Of a stretch of 64,000 nucleotides of DNA, positions 21,742 through 34,200 are shown in pieces. Each line of letters opens with the position of its first letter. Positions within the stretch are counted from its first letter, which is position 1. The translations under genes and the position numbers were made by a program. The notes below the pieces were generated by a model. It was not told where the DNA came from, made no database searches, and worked only from the letters and a program-made list of their open reading frames with translations. Origin of the DNA: Cryptomeria japonica (Eukaryota; Streptophyta; Pinopsida; Cupressales; Cupressaceae); contig NC_081413.1 in NCBI RefSeq assembly GCF_030272615.1, forward strand, positions 447,374,538 through 447,438,537. The letters run 5' to 3'.

Positions 21742-24540
21742 TCATCAATGTTGAGGACTCACCTTGATGGTATTGTCCTGCCAACTGGCTTTTTAGCTTG
21801 GCGATGATGCTATCTTTACCCCTTACCTCTTCCTTGGAACTGTTGTAAGCTTTCAGAATTGTCTCCAACTTAACTTGGAGATCTGCCTTTTCCTTAGCCT
21901 CTCTTTCTACTACTGCAACACTAAACTTTGTAGTCTTTAGCACAATGCTAGCAGCATCCACTACCCCAATGCTCTGCACTCTTTTCACTATCATTCGTCC
22001 AAGGTAACTTGACCCTGGGGTGTCCTTATTCTTCTTATTTTCATCTCTTTTAAGAGACCACATGACCAGTGTAGCAATATCTTTGCTGAAAGTGACTCCC
22101 TCCATAGGTTTGGTCTCTTTTCTTACTACCTCTAAAACCAAGGCATCTGCTATGTCCCATTCGGGGAGAATGAGTACCCCAGCCTGTGCTACCATGTGTC
22201 TTCCTTGCTTGAGGGTGATAATCTTAAACTCATCAACCATTTCTTGCTTTATCTCTTCCTCCACCACAGCTAGATACTTGTGTGGCTACTCGCCTTTCCT
22301 CTTTTCATACCTAGCATTAAATTTATCAATGTTCTACTTCCACACAAATTGCATGAAAGCTCCTGATGTGACAAAATTATTGTCAGCTAAGAAATCATCA
22401 CTGGCTTGCTTGATCTGAGGATCCCACTCCTGGCCTTTGAACTCATTAGTAGTGATGTTCATGTCAGCAGTAATGGGCTCTTCTGGCATTCCCTCTTCCT
22501 CTTCATCATATGTGTATGCTATCTCTCTGAGACTGCCTAACTGTAATAGTTGCTTAGCTGCTGCATGTTCATCTCCTATATGAATAGGGGATTGAGATGG
22601 GGAGTATAAAGGTTCATCGGATTGTACTTCCATTCCCACTCTTTGTTTCTTTGGGCTATCTTGAATGTCAATGACACCCTGTATCTTCCTCTTCCCTTTT
22701 GAGGTAGAAGGCTCCCCTGTTGTTGGCATCAACACATTGTAGTTGGACTTCTTATGCAACATGTAATCACTAGGAGCGATTGCTCTGGTAGATTCAGACC
22801 TATTTAGAACCGGTCTTTCTTTCTCAGGGTTGTTCTTAATTACAACCTCCCTCTTTTCTTTCAATGTTTGCATCACATCCTCAAAACAAAGAATTAAGAA
22901 CTTTATTTTCTCTTCAAAGGGGTGAAAGCTAGACAAAGGGTCATAGCTAGTGTCAAATTGGTGCACAAAGTCTAAATCCTTTTTGTAGGCCACCCACTTT
23001 TCCTATTCTTTATTCCTATCAATCCTTCATGGATGGCATCAGTGATATAGGAAGCATAGTCAAAAGTCACTACCAAAGAGGGATTCAAAATTTGAGCAAT
23101 CATTAACATGTAATGAGTTGGCATATTTACCTCAGCATCTTCTCCTAAAATTTGGCAGAGTGACCAATATAATCCTTTGGCCCTAAGGGTAAATAGATTT
23201 AAAGAAAAAGGCTCCTCAGTGTTAGGTCCTACAACTGTTAACCCACCTATCTTCACAAAGAATTCTTTAAGAGGCCCATTTCTAATGTGGTTCCTCTGCA
23301 CACTGTAAACCTAAGCTAGTGATTTTAAATTAATAGGCTCTAAAAAATTGGTAAGCTCACTAAGCACAAAAGCATTTCTGAACTCCTCATTATTTATTTC
23401 AATGAGAGTTTTCCCAATTATATCCTTAACACTTCTTGTGATTGGGTCATATTTGTGTGCAATCTAAGTTAGGAGATCCACATCCATGAATACTCCAGGG
23501 ACCACCAATTTGCCTACGTCCAACTCCCAGATACTATTCATTGGGGCTGGGGAGTTTCTCATACCAAATCCAACTTTAAATAATCCCAACCCAGACAACC
23601 CAATTTGAGGGTCTCTTAGCCAGTTGCCCTGATCATACAATCCTTCTCCTATTTTTAGGCGAGGAGCTCTTGGCACTAATTCCTTTACCTTTGCTGCTAC
23701 ATTAGTTGACATTGTCAACTGTTCTGGGAAATCATCACAGATAGCTCTCTCTTGGTAACTAACCTTTCCTGAGAATTCTCTTTTAGGTGCCATCTTAAAA
23801 ACTATACAAGCAATTTAATTACTAGCCCCAACTATTCTGTAATAAATCAAAACCTCAATTAAAACACATTGTCAAGTAATTGCCAAGCAGGAGTACAAGA
23901 GAACTGTCATGCCCAGAATTTAGGGCAAGAATAGGATAAATTTTTTTTTTTAAATCACATCTTTAATCATTAAATTGACAAAAATAAAGTGCGATAACAT
24001 GTCTTGTCTTAACTATGTTTAGAGTTAACTAGCTCATGTAATCAAAATTAATTTAAATAATAGCGGAGTTCTAAATCAATAGTTTTATGAGCGTCTTTAA
24101 TTTACTTAACCATTATTAAATAGTAAATTAAACTAAGTCAACTAAAGGGTCGATCATAATTGCAAATGCATATCTTCCTATAGAGTTTAATCACATGCAT
24201 CTACATCTAGGAGAGTTAAAAATTAAACCCTTTTGCCCATTAAGTTACATTTAGAATTTAAATTCCCTAGTTGTTTAATTTCAAACATCTAAATTTATTT
24301 AATTAAAATTTAATAATAATTCCACAGATTTGAATTTATAAATATCTCAACCCATTTAGATTCACAATTAAATATTAACTACATTAAAATTTAATTCATA
24401 ACATCTCAATATTATTAAGGTTAAAAAAAAAAAATATTAACCTCATTAATATTTAATTTATGACATCTCAATATTTTTAAATTTAAACCAAAAAAATAAA
24501 TATTAACCTCATTAATATTTATTTCATAATCATCTCCACC

Positions 24541-24612
<72 letters not shown>
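24541..24612. repeat. TA microsatellite in Y left LTR
   Basis: About 35 uninterrupted TA units. The matching place in the right LTR (31800-31970) is longer and interrupted by AATAAT units, so the tract has changed independently since insertion. The open frame across it is an artefact. Confidence 0.9.
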
Positions 24613-24615
<3 letters not shown>

Positions 24616-24710
24616 CCTAGGGTATTGCCCATGCAAACCCTAACCCCCTTTTTTTAATTATAAAATAAGGCTCTCCTTATTTTTTTTTATTTTCATCAAC
24701 ACATTTTTTT

Positions 24711-24735
24711 ACCCTAGCCCTACCTGGGCTAGGGT
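24711..24735. promoter_or_regulatory. Hairpin with telo-box-like motif in Y LTR
   Basis: ACCCTAGCCC, five loop bases, then GGGCTAGGGT: a perfect 10-bp inverted repeat. The minus strand carries AAACCCTAGCCC, like the plant telo-box, just downstream (in sense) of a TATA-like element. The right LTR keeps 8-bp arms at 32070-32090. Confidence 0.6.
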
Positions 24736-24762
24736 TTTTTTTTTTTTCTTCCTTTGATTCGG

Positions 24763-24772
24763 GACTATATAG
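24763..24772 (-). promoter_or_regulatory. TATA-like element of Y 3' LTR
   Basis: CTATATAG sits between a GC-rich palindrome island (upstream in sense) and the hairpin/telo-box (downstream). The corresponding site in the 5' LTR (about 32122-32135) reads TTGTGCAG, so the copy that would drive Y has lost it. The promoter role is inferred from position only. Confidence 0.45.
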
Positions 24773-25089
24773 GGCCGAATGGGAGGCGGCCATGGCAATG
24801 GCGGAGGAAGGCGGTGGAGGGCAGAGTTCTAAGAGGGAAGCGGTGAGTGATGTCACCAAGGCCGCCCATTGTGCAATGCACAGTGTTTGGCCTGGCCGAG
24901 CCACTATGAAATGCACAGTGGGTCGGCGGTCTAACCACTTTGCACTACGCTGTCCACTGTGCTTTGCACAATGGATTCGGCCCGAGCCGACCCCCCCCCC
25001 CCCCTCCCCTCCTCCCCCCCTTAAAATCAAGTTTTATTTATTTATTTTAAAAGTTTGTTAATTAAATTTTTTTTTGTTTATTAAAAATA

Positions 25090-25120
<31 letters not shown>

Positions 25121-27888
25121 TAAATATATACATATATAAATAAATATATTTTAATTGCATATTGGATCAAGTTTTTTTTTTCTTTTTTTTGTAAGTATAT
25201 AATGATACTGCTATTTTGAAACATTTTTCAACAAATAAGTTATAGACATCGGATTTAAATCAAAGTATATATATATTTTTTAATTCTTAAATGCCAAGTA
25301 GCTAAAAATAAAATCAGATAGTTTTCTTAATCCTTAGATTTATTTCCTGCAACTAAATGATTGATAGCATTCCTTAAAAAGTTAAATAGCAACTATATAA
25401 ACATGATATTCTTTAAATTTATAGACTATTTAACTCTAGGTTTTATTTTCTGCAAATTAATAGATTAACAGATTTTTCAATAAATCTAAACAGCAACTAT
25501 ATAAGTGACAGAGTCTAATCAGATGTATTCAGTAAATACATTATCCTAGATTATTTGAATTAAACTTAGAGACATGCATGATGAAATAAACTAAACACTT
25601 AATTTTCAAGTGACATGCATGCAATCATTAAACTTTTAGGAACAATACAAACGTAATACTCCACATAAATTTTTTTTTTTTTTTTGCAACCAGATAATAC
25701 TTAATAAAACAACATATTTCCTTAAGGTATATTTAAAACACAATATAGTCAACTCTTATAGAGAACCTCTCATTTCTTTTAAATGAGGACTTTAAAACTA
25801 ATAGTAACATTTCTTTTCGAAAATAAATACAACATAGCTTCCCTTTACATTAATGCAACTTTTAAAAAAAAACATAATTTTCCATCTCCAAATTCTTTTT
25901 TTTCTATGACAAATAAAACCAACAACTTCTACGTGTCCTTTTCCTTTCTTCCAATAACCTGCAAATAATTCATAGGCTATGACCATGGAGTGCTCACCTC
26001 CCAGCCTAGGCTAACCAGTAGCCACCTCTGAGCTCGGAGAACCAAGCCCTAGACAGGTAACACACATACAAACACACAAGGACAAGGAAAAACACAATCT
26101 CAAACACAATCCCAACCCAGGCTACACTACACCACTCATTGTGATGTCTTTTCATGGGTGGTAGTGGACCAATTACCTTGAGGAGACTACATGTATGGTA
26201 AAACATATAGCCACCTCATGGCAAACCAAATACATCAAGTATAACAACCCCATATTCTTTATGCCCCCCAAGGCATTCATGCCTTATTTCCCTCCTTATG
26301 ACCCCCAATGCATAAACAAGCCATGCAACAAGGGTCACATAAAATCCCTTGTGATCACTTTCATAACGAGAGCCTCTCACTCGAGGGCTGTCACTTCGAC
26401 CACCCACAAGACCATCTTCTCTCCCAAGAGTAGGAGCTCTTGATTACTCCCAAAACACATACATTGCATAAGCACCAAACACCAAATAAATTTCCAAGAA
26501 ATACATGCAAGAAAACTAGTCTTTTACACAAGCATTTCTTTCAAAACAACATGCAATAAGAAAACATTACAAGAAAGGTAGAACCAACCTTAAACTGCAC
26601 AAAGGTATGCTAGTTTTGTTGAGGATGAGCAGCCCAATTCCACAAGTCTTTTCTTTCTACCCTTAGCCAAATTCTCAATCCCAAATCTATCTTTTTTCTT
26701 TTCAAAAATTCTTTGTCTCCAAAAATGGAGGGTGGGTGATTACCTACTAATTTTCTAATTCTTGCGTAAGAAACCCTTTGTGAGAGTTCTCACAAGTTTC
26801 TAAAAACTAAAAAGGAAGGTAAGGTAAAATGGGAAAGGGAACTCTCATTCGAAAAGGAAGGTTTACAACTTAGTTCAAGCCTTCTAATTTCAATTTTCGC
26901 ACAACTTAGAAAAGTCACTTTTTAGGCTGTCTAAAAGGTCACATGGGAGTAGAAACTTGCCTAAAATTACCCCTAACCCTCAGGTATACCTTATGGGCTT
27001 TAGGAAACCCTATTAAACTACCCCTAGGTGTCCATTTAACCCTTTTTTAACCCCTCTGAAGTTTATTTTTAGGTCAAACCTATGTTGACCATCCCAAAGA
27101 TTCTTTACCCAAGGCATTTATGGAATCACATTACATTAATTGAAAAAGCTATAGTTAAACAATTCCCTCCAAGAGACAAATTTAAAAACTCAAACATAAA
27201 TCCACACGTGTCAATTGACACAAAGAAAATACTTTTACAAAATTATACATGAAATTGTGTCTCTTGTTGGATTTAAATAAATCAATTAAATAACATTTAA
27301 CACACATGCATCATTTGCTATTATGAATAAAATATGACACAAATGGGGTGTTGTCTCTCCAAATAAACAAACCCTGATTTTACGAACATACATAGGTCTA
27401 GGTTTGGTTCTCTGTAATATTTCCATGGTCACATAGATAACTTCCTGCGCATCTCAATTAAACATTAGTCACTTCAAATAACCTCATATAGTATAAAACA
27501 CAAGAATAATAGTACACATCAAACACTTGCATACAATTTACATTTGAACAATTTAATACATCTTATATCCAAGTAATTTCATATAAGCAATTATCCTAAT
27601 TCTCATAATTTTGATCCACACATAAAACATACATCCTATTTCTATCATCATAGTAAAGTCCTACAAATCCAATAATGACATATGTCACCGCAAATTCATC
27701 CTATTCAAAAATCATGTAGATTTCTATATCATAAAGCATATAAATAAAGCATCAACATATAGTAATGTTATCCAAATCATGGAATCATATAAGTTCTAAA
27801 TCCATAATGCATAAAAAATAAAGCATCCATAATAGTCTCAACATAAAAACCAATGAAATGCTAGACTGAGTCTGGGTGGGGCCTCACA

Positions 27889-27902
27889 CCCTCCCCCTCT
27901 AG
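27889..27902 (-). promoter_or_regulatory. Y polypurine tract
   Basis: The minus strand reads TAGAGGGGGAGGG directly before the 3' LTR start TGTGAGGCCCC. The pol stop codon TAG (27899-27901) overlaps its first bases. Confidence 0.85.
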
Positions 27903-29345
27903 GCATGAACTTCCTCCTCAAGTTCATCAAAAGGTGGGGGTACTCTGATCGCATACGTGTCGCGTCCTCCCATGAAGCCATAACCTCATCATAGCAATCC
28001 CACTAGACCCTAACCTAGTCCAGCTCTCGACCTTGAAGGGCTAGCGTCCGATGTGCCAAAATGCGAATGGGCTCCAAAGCTAGCTGCCCATCCGACTCCA
28101 CCTACAAGGCATCCCAATCTAAAATATGAGACTCATCATAGATATATTTCCTCAAAACTGATACATGAAACACATCATGGATGCATGACAGGCTAGGTGG
28201 CAATGCTAAATGGTAGGCAACTGGGCCTATCCTCTCAAGGATCTCAAAAGGTCCTACAAAGCGATTTGTGAGCTTAGAACCCTTTCAGTAATGGATTGGA
28301 CTCTTATGCAGTTGCACTCTCAAGAAAACTCTATCTTCAACCAAGTAGCTACGATCTATCCTCTTCGCATCGACATATTTCTTCTGTCTATCCTGAGCCT
28401 CTCTAAGATGCTGCCTAATCAAATCCACCTATTGTTCCATAGTCTAAACTATGTCAGGACCAATAGCAACTTTGTCCTCTATGTGGTCCCAACTCAACGG
28501 TGTCCTGCAAGGCTTGTCATATAATGCTTGATAGGGTGGCATCCCCAAAGAAGTGTGATCCCATTGTTATAGGAAAACTCCAGTAAGGGAAGGTACTCTT
28601 CCCATCTGGTCTAATGATCCATAACGTACATGTGAAGCATATCCTTTAACACCTAATTAACCCTCTCTATCTGACCATCCATTTCCGGGTGATAGGCTGT
28701 ACTGAAATTGAGCTTAGTGCCCATAGCTACCTGTAATGCCTTCCAAAAGGAAGAAGTGAAGAGGGAATCCCTATCAGAAATAATCTTATGTGGAACACCA
28801 TGAAGTCTGACAATGTCTTGCAAGAACACCTGTGCCACTATTGGTGCTATGAAAGTAGTCTGAATTGGTGAAAAGTGGGCCACTTTGGTCAACTTATCAA
28901 CTGTCACCAAGATAGCATCATGGCGATGAAAAGACATAGGAAGACCAATGATGAAATCCATGGATATAGTATCCCACTTCCACTTTGGTATAGCATGAGA
29001 CTGGAGTAACCCACCTGGATGGCAGTGCTCTGCCTTTACTCTCTGACACTCGAGGCATCGGGCTACTATCTTAGCAATGAGCTGCCGCATTCCTGGCTAA
29101 TGATATAACTGCCTCAAGTCAGCATGCATCTTTTTAACTCTGGGATGCACTACATAAGGAGCTCTATGAGCCTCCATGACAATGAACTCTCGCAATCCCT
29201 TGGAGGAAGGTACATAGATGTGCCCTTGATGGCGTAATAGTCCATCAGACTCCAAAGAATAATCCACATATTTCCCCTCTAGAGTATCCTAAGACTGTAA
29301 CACCTGACAAACCTCTGAATACCATCCATCCTCTGAAAAATGCTC
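27899..29345 (-). pseudogene. Y integrase with C-terminal tail
   Basis: In order on the minus strand: the zinc-binding region (IVMEAHRAPYVVHP ... CLECQRVKAEH), the DDE core with ISMDFIIGLP, IISDRDSLF and GQIERVN, and the tail ([21 protein letters not shown], then SWEDATRMRSEYPHL). It begins within a few bases of protease-linker sequence because RT and RNase H are deleted. Stops cluster after IERVN, and a frameshift near 27930 precedes the natural TAG. Gypsy integrases normally follow RNase H; here the join is LGMDWLYAHRA to EDGWYSEVCQ. Confidence 0.85.
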
Positions 29346-29748
29346 TATGGGCATAAAGCCAATCCATGCCAAGTACGATACCATAAGATCCAAGTGGTTT
29401 CACTCTAAGGTCTACTAAAGTGGTGGTCTTGTCAATCTACAGCTGACATGCCCTAACCTCTGACTCCACTGACACTCTAGCCCCTGAAGCTAACTCCACT
29501 TCCCAACTGACACCCTGTCTAGTTGCCACTAACTCGCAATGCTCCACAACCAATGGAGATATAAATGAGTCAGTAGCTACTGAATCAAATAAAATAGATA
29601 CATTGTTACCTTTGATCATACCTACAGCCTCGATGACCGTGGCCTGGTGCTCAGCCTGGTAGTTGTCAACCGCTACGAATACTCTATGGGACTTGCCCAT
29701 ATCACCAACTGTCGGCTCTGAAGTGGCCATCCACTGATTCCCTACCAT
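29346..29748 (-). pseudogene. Y aspartic protease
   Basis: Retropepsin-like domain of the gypsy polyprotein. The active site reads LFDSVATDSFIS where the family has DSGA, so the catalytic Asp is kept but the Gly is Val. It ends in the conserved LGMDWL motif that normally leads into RT. A stop after RACQL breaks the frame. It lies directly between gag and the truncated integrase. Confidence 0.85.
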
Positions 29749-29754
29749 CTGACC

Positions 29755-31059
29755 CTAAGGGCAATCCCTCGCCATATGCCCCATGGCTCCACATGTAAAG
29801 AAAGCACCCCGTGCCTGAAACTGGGCACCCTGAGGCCTAGAGAAAGCCTGTCCTCTTGTCCTGCTAGATCCATTGTACCCACTCCTAGAGGACTACTGAG
29901 TCCTCGCTGGAGGTGTGTAAGGCACCTGAGCTCTTTGATCTCGCCTCTAACCCTGAGACTACCACTGTTTGGGCTTTGTGCCCTGCAGATACTGTGGAGG
30001 CTTTTGCCTCTGGTTCTATTGTGACTCTTGTAGAGGAGGAGGTTTGGAGTACCCCTGTGAGTTTTGTTTATTTCCCTTCCAATGGGGTTTTTGAAATCCA
30101 TAAGTCTGGGGTGTAGGGTTTCGGTTCTAAAATTGATCCCTAGTGTCCCATGGTCTAACCTGAATCTCCTCTGCTATCAGTGCCTTCTCCACGGCAACCC
30201 GAAGGCTCTCTGGAGTGGACATCATCACTGGCCTTGCTATACTGGCATTCAGCCTTCTAATGAAGTGGTTGATGAGAAGTTTCTCTTCCTTTAGATAATC
30301 CACATAAGGCAAGAGCTCAAAGAATTTGCTCTCGTATTGGGTCACTGCTAAGCCTTTTTGTTGGAGGTCATGAAACTCATCTATCTAACACTATCTGAAA
30401 TGTTCTGATAGGTACCTCTCCCTGAACCTCTCTATAAATATCTCCCAAGTGAGGGTATCAGGAACTAATCCGCTCTTGTACTCCTCCTATCTCCACCATG
30501 TGGAGGCCATTCCTCTCAACAGATGGACTGTGACATGTGATTTTAGATTGCTCTCATAAGAGTGCAATGCAAAGCACCTCTCAAGGCTCAAAAGCCATGC
30601 CTCAGCCTCTACCTCGTCGATAGAACCCCCAAATGACAGTGGCTAGAGGTGCATAACCTCCCTGATAAGATCCCCTGGATCTCGACAAGCTCTCTCAAAA
30701 TAAACTAGCTCCACCACTGGAGGTGGTCCTGGTAGGTGCACAGACTCTAGCTCATTCCCACCCTAACTCTCTACAGGAATAGGAGGTGGACTCCTGTTTC
30801 GTTCCCTATTAGCTGATCTATGACTCCCAGAGTTCTGATTTCTAACATGATGGTCCTCTACTGGAATCCTTTCCTGAACTATACCAATTAGGTTCTGGAT
30901 TGCTTCTAAGAGGTTTCAATTAGGATCATTTGGTTTTTCGGGAGGAGCTTTTGGGTTCTCTTCCAGAACCGCTTCCTCCCTAGCTACCTCCTTGCGTGCT
31001 ATGGATACACGCCTAGGATCCCTTCTGCGCTTGCGAGTTTGTTGCGTAGTCCTAGGCAT
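29755..31059 (-). pseudogene. Y gag
   Basis: The start ATG at 31057-31059 gives a basic N-terminus (MPRTTQQTRKRRRDPRRV). The Retrotrans_gag region follows (AWLLSLERCFALHSYE, then the MTQYESKFFELLPYVDYLKEE block at 30345-30127). A zinc knuckle lies near 29790, reading FFTCGAMGHMARDC, with the first Cys replaced by Phe. Several in-frame stops are present. It starts about 155 bases inside the primer site, normal for gypsy gag. Confidence 0.8.
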
Positions 31060-31214
31060 CCTAAGAGAAAAATAAAATAAATTAAATAACTAATTTCCTT
31101 TGGAAAAATATTTAATTAATTAAATTGAAATATCCTAAAAATCAATATAACAAAATTAATTAAATAATCTAAAGAGAAACGTAATGGAGAAAGGTTCCTA
31201 GTGTTGGAAACCTT

Positions 31215-31226
31215 GCTCTGATACCA
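31215..31226 (-). promoter_or_regulatory. Y primer-binding site (initiator tRNA-Met)
   Basis: The minus strand reads TGGTATCAGAGC, three bases inside the 5' LTR. This matches the plant initiator tRNA-Met 3' end and sets the orientation. Confidence 0.93.
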
Positions 31227-31229
31227 AAA

Positions 31230-34200
31230 TGTCATGCCTAGAATTTAGGGCAAGAACGGGATAAATTTTTTTTTAAAAATCACATATTTAATCATTAAAT
31301 TGACAAAAATAAAGTGCGATAACATGTCTTGTCTTAACTATGTTTAGAGTTAACTAGCTCAAGTAATCAAAATTAATTTAAATAATAGCGGAGTTCTAAT
31401 TCAATAGTTTTATGAGCGTCTTTAATTTACTTAACCATAATTAAATAGTAAATTAAACTAAGTCAACTAAAGGGTCGATCATAATTGCAAATGCATATCT
31501 TCCTATAGAGTTTAATCACATGCATCTACATCTAGGAGAGTTAAAAATTAAACCCTTTTGCCCATTAAGTTACATTTAGAATTTAAATTCCCTAGTTGTT
31601 TAATTTCAAACATCTAATATTATTTAATTAAAATTTAATAATAATTCCACAGATTTCAATTTATAAATATCTCAACCCATTTAGATTCACAATTAAATAT
31701 TAACTGCATTAAAATTTAATTCATAACATCTAAATATTATTAAGTTTAAAAAAAAAAATATTAACCTCATTAATATTTATTTCTTAATCATCTCCACCTA
31801 TATATATATATACATATTCATATATATATAATAATAATATAATAATAATATAATATATATATATATACATATATATTATAATTATTAATATGATAATATA
31901 ATAATATGATATATATATATATATAATAATACAATATATATATATATATTAATATTAATATATATTATATTTCCTAGGGTATTGCCCATGCAAACCCTAA
32001 CCCCTTTTTTTTTATTATAAAATAAGGCTCTCCTTATTTTTTTTAATTTTCATCAACACATTTTTTTATCCTAGCCCTACCCGGGCTAGGGTTTTCTATT
32101 TTTTTTCTTGCTTTGATTAGGGATTGTGCAGGGCCGAATGGGTGGTGGCCATGGCAATAGCAGAGGAAGGCGGTGGAGGGCAAAGTTCTGAGAGGGTGGT
32201 GGTGAGTAGCGCGGATAAGGCCGCCCATTGGCTCAATCGAGCCACTGTCCACTGCACAGTGCTCGGCCCAACAACCCACTGTGCATTGCACAGTGGTCGG
32301 CCCACCGTCCACTGTACATTGCACAGTGGGTTCATCCCGGGCCAACGCCCCCCCCCCCCCCAAAATCAAGTTTTATTTATTTAATTATTTTTTTTAAGTT
32401 TGTTAATTAATTTTTATTTTGTTTATTAAAAATATAATAAATTATATATATATATATCTTTTAATATATATTTATATATATATATATTTATATATATATA
32501 TATATTAAATATATACATATATAAATAAATATATTTTAATTGCATATTGGATCAAGGTTTTTTTTGTTTTTTTTGTAAGTATATAATGATACTACTATTT
32601 TGAAACATTTTTCAACAGATAAGTTATAGTCATCAGATTTAAATCAAAGTACATATTTTTTTTTATTTCTTAAATGCTAAGCAGCTAAAAATAAAATTGG
32701 ATAGTTTTCTTGATCCTTAGATTTATCTCTTGCAATTAAATGATTGATAGCATTCCTTAAAAAGTTAAACAACAACTATATAAACAAGATATTCTCTAAA
32801 TTTAATAGACTATTTAACTCTCGGTTTTATTTTCTGCAAATTAACAGAATAATAGATTTTCAATAAATCTAAATAGCAATTATATAAATGACAGAGTCTA
32901 ATCAGATGTATTCAGTAACTGGATTATCCTAGATTATTTGAATTAAACTTAGAGACATGCATGAGGAAATAAACTAAACACTTAATTTTCAAGTGACATG
33001 CATGCAATCATTTAACTTTTAGGAACAATACAAACGTAACACTCCACATAAATATTTCATTTTTTTTTTGCAACCAAATAATACTTAATAAAACAACATA
33101 TTTCCTTAAGGTATATTTAAAACACAAAATAGTCAACTCTTACAGAGGAACTCTCATTTCTTTTAAATGGGGACCTTAAAATTAATAGTAACATTTCTTT
33201 TCGAAAATAAATACAGCATAGCTTCCCTTTACATTACTGCAACTTTTTTAAAAAAAACATAATTTTCCATCTCCAAATCTGTTTTTTTTCTATGACAAAT
33301 AAAACCAGCAACTTCTACGTGTCCTTTTCCTTTCTTCCAATAACCTGCAAATAATTCATAGGCTATAACCATGGGGTGCTCACCTCCCAGCCTAGGCTAA
33401 CCAGTAGCCACCCCCGAGCTTAGAGAGCTAAGCCCTAGATAGGTAACACACATGCAAACACAAAAGGACAAGGAAAAACACAATCTCAAACACAATCCCA
33501 ACCCAGGCTACACTGCACCACACATTGTGATGTCTTTTCAAGGGTGGTAGTAGACCAAGTACCCTGAGGAGACTACAAGTATGGTAAAACATATAGCCAC
33601 CTCATGGAAAACCAAATACATCAAGTATAACAACCCCATATTCCTTATTCCCCCCAAGGCATTCATGCCTTATTTCCCTCCTTATGACCCCCAATGCATA
33701 AACAAGCCATGCAACAAGGGTCACATAAAATCCCTTGTGATCACTCTTATAACAAGAGCCTCTCACTCGAGGGCTATCAATTCTACCACCCACAAGATCA
33801 TCCTCTCTCCCAAGAGTAGGAGGTCTTGATTACTCCCAAAACACATACATTGCATAAGCACCAAACACCAAATAAATTTCCAAGAAATACATGCAAGAAA
33901 ACTAGTCTTTTACACAAGCATTTCTTTCAAAACAACATGCAATAAGAAAACATTACAAGAAAGGTAGAACCAACCTTAAACTACCCAAAGGTATGCTAGT
34001 TTTGTTGAGGATGAGCAGCCCAATTCCACAAGTCTTTTCTTTCTACCCTTAGCCAAATTTTCAATCCCAAATCTATCTTTTTTCTTTCCAAAAATTCTTT
34101 GTCTCCAAAAATGGAGAGTGGGTGATTATCCACTAATTTTCTAATTCTTGCTTAAGAAGCCCTTTGTGAGAGTTCTCACAAGTTTCTAAAAACTGAAAAG

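Larger units (their letters stand above)
14121..23793 (-). pseudogene. LTR-embedded ORF of X, left copy (split by W)
   Basis: I do not recognise this protein. It runs on the minus strand from ATG 23793 to 21747, is interrupted by W, and continues 14949 to the TAA at 14121-14123: about 2.9 kb or 950 codons. The N-terminal third is globular-looking and hydrophobic-rich (SIWELDVGKLVVPGVFMDVDLL, then VVTFDYASYITDAIHEGLIG). The middle has a bipartite basic cluster, KGKRK and PKKQR, like a nuclear localisation signal. A coiled-coil stretch follows (EREAKEKADLQVKLETIL), then a proline-rich hinge (PPSPTPSSSQ) and a second helical part. Stops include a left-only TAG where the right copy has Gln (near 23466). 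It lies wholly inside the LTR, in the sense direction of X. Resemblance to plant transposon-associated N-terminal domains is an impression only. Confidence 0.7.
23905..27888 (-). repeat. Y 3' LTR (left)
   Basis: A 3984-bp LTR beginning TGTCATGCCCAGAATTTAGG and ending GGGGCCTCACA. It contains a long TA microsatellite, a GC-rich island with short palindromes, a C-run near 24990, and a conserved block near 26000-26450 whose open frames occur on both strands. Confidence 0.92.

Noticed and set aside
24421-24636. Open frame rich in IYIYIY on the minus strand
   Set aside because: It is translation of a TA microsatellite in the Y LTR.
24677-25061. Overlapping open frames on both strands, and their counterparts at 32043-32410
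   Set aside because: They arise from the GC-rich, stop-poor island of the Y LTR; the two LTRs do not keep the same protein sequence.
26006-26443. Conserved open frames in the Y LTR on both strands, also at 33581-33829
   Set aside because: They are repeated because the LTR is repeated. Frames on both strands of one block, with no motif and no long coding potential, do not support a gene.
27838-27930. Y pol seeming to read through the polypurine tract into the 3' LTR
   Set aside because: The other frame gives the expected acidic tail (FDELEEEVHA) and a TAG just before the tract; the read-through frame results from a one-base slip near 27930.
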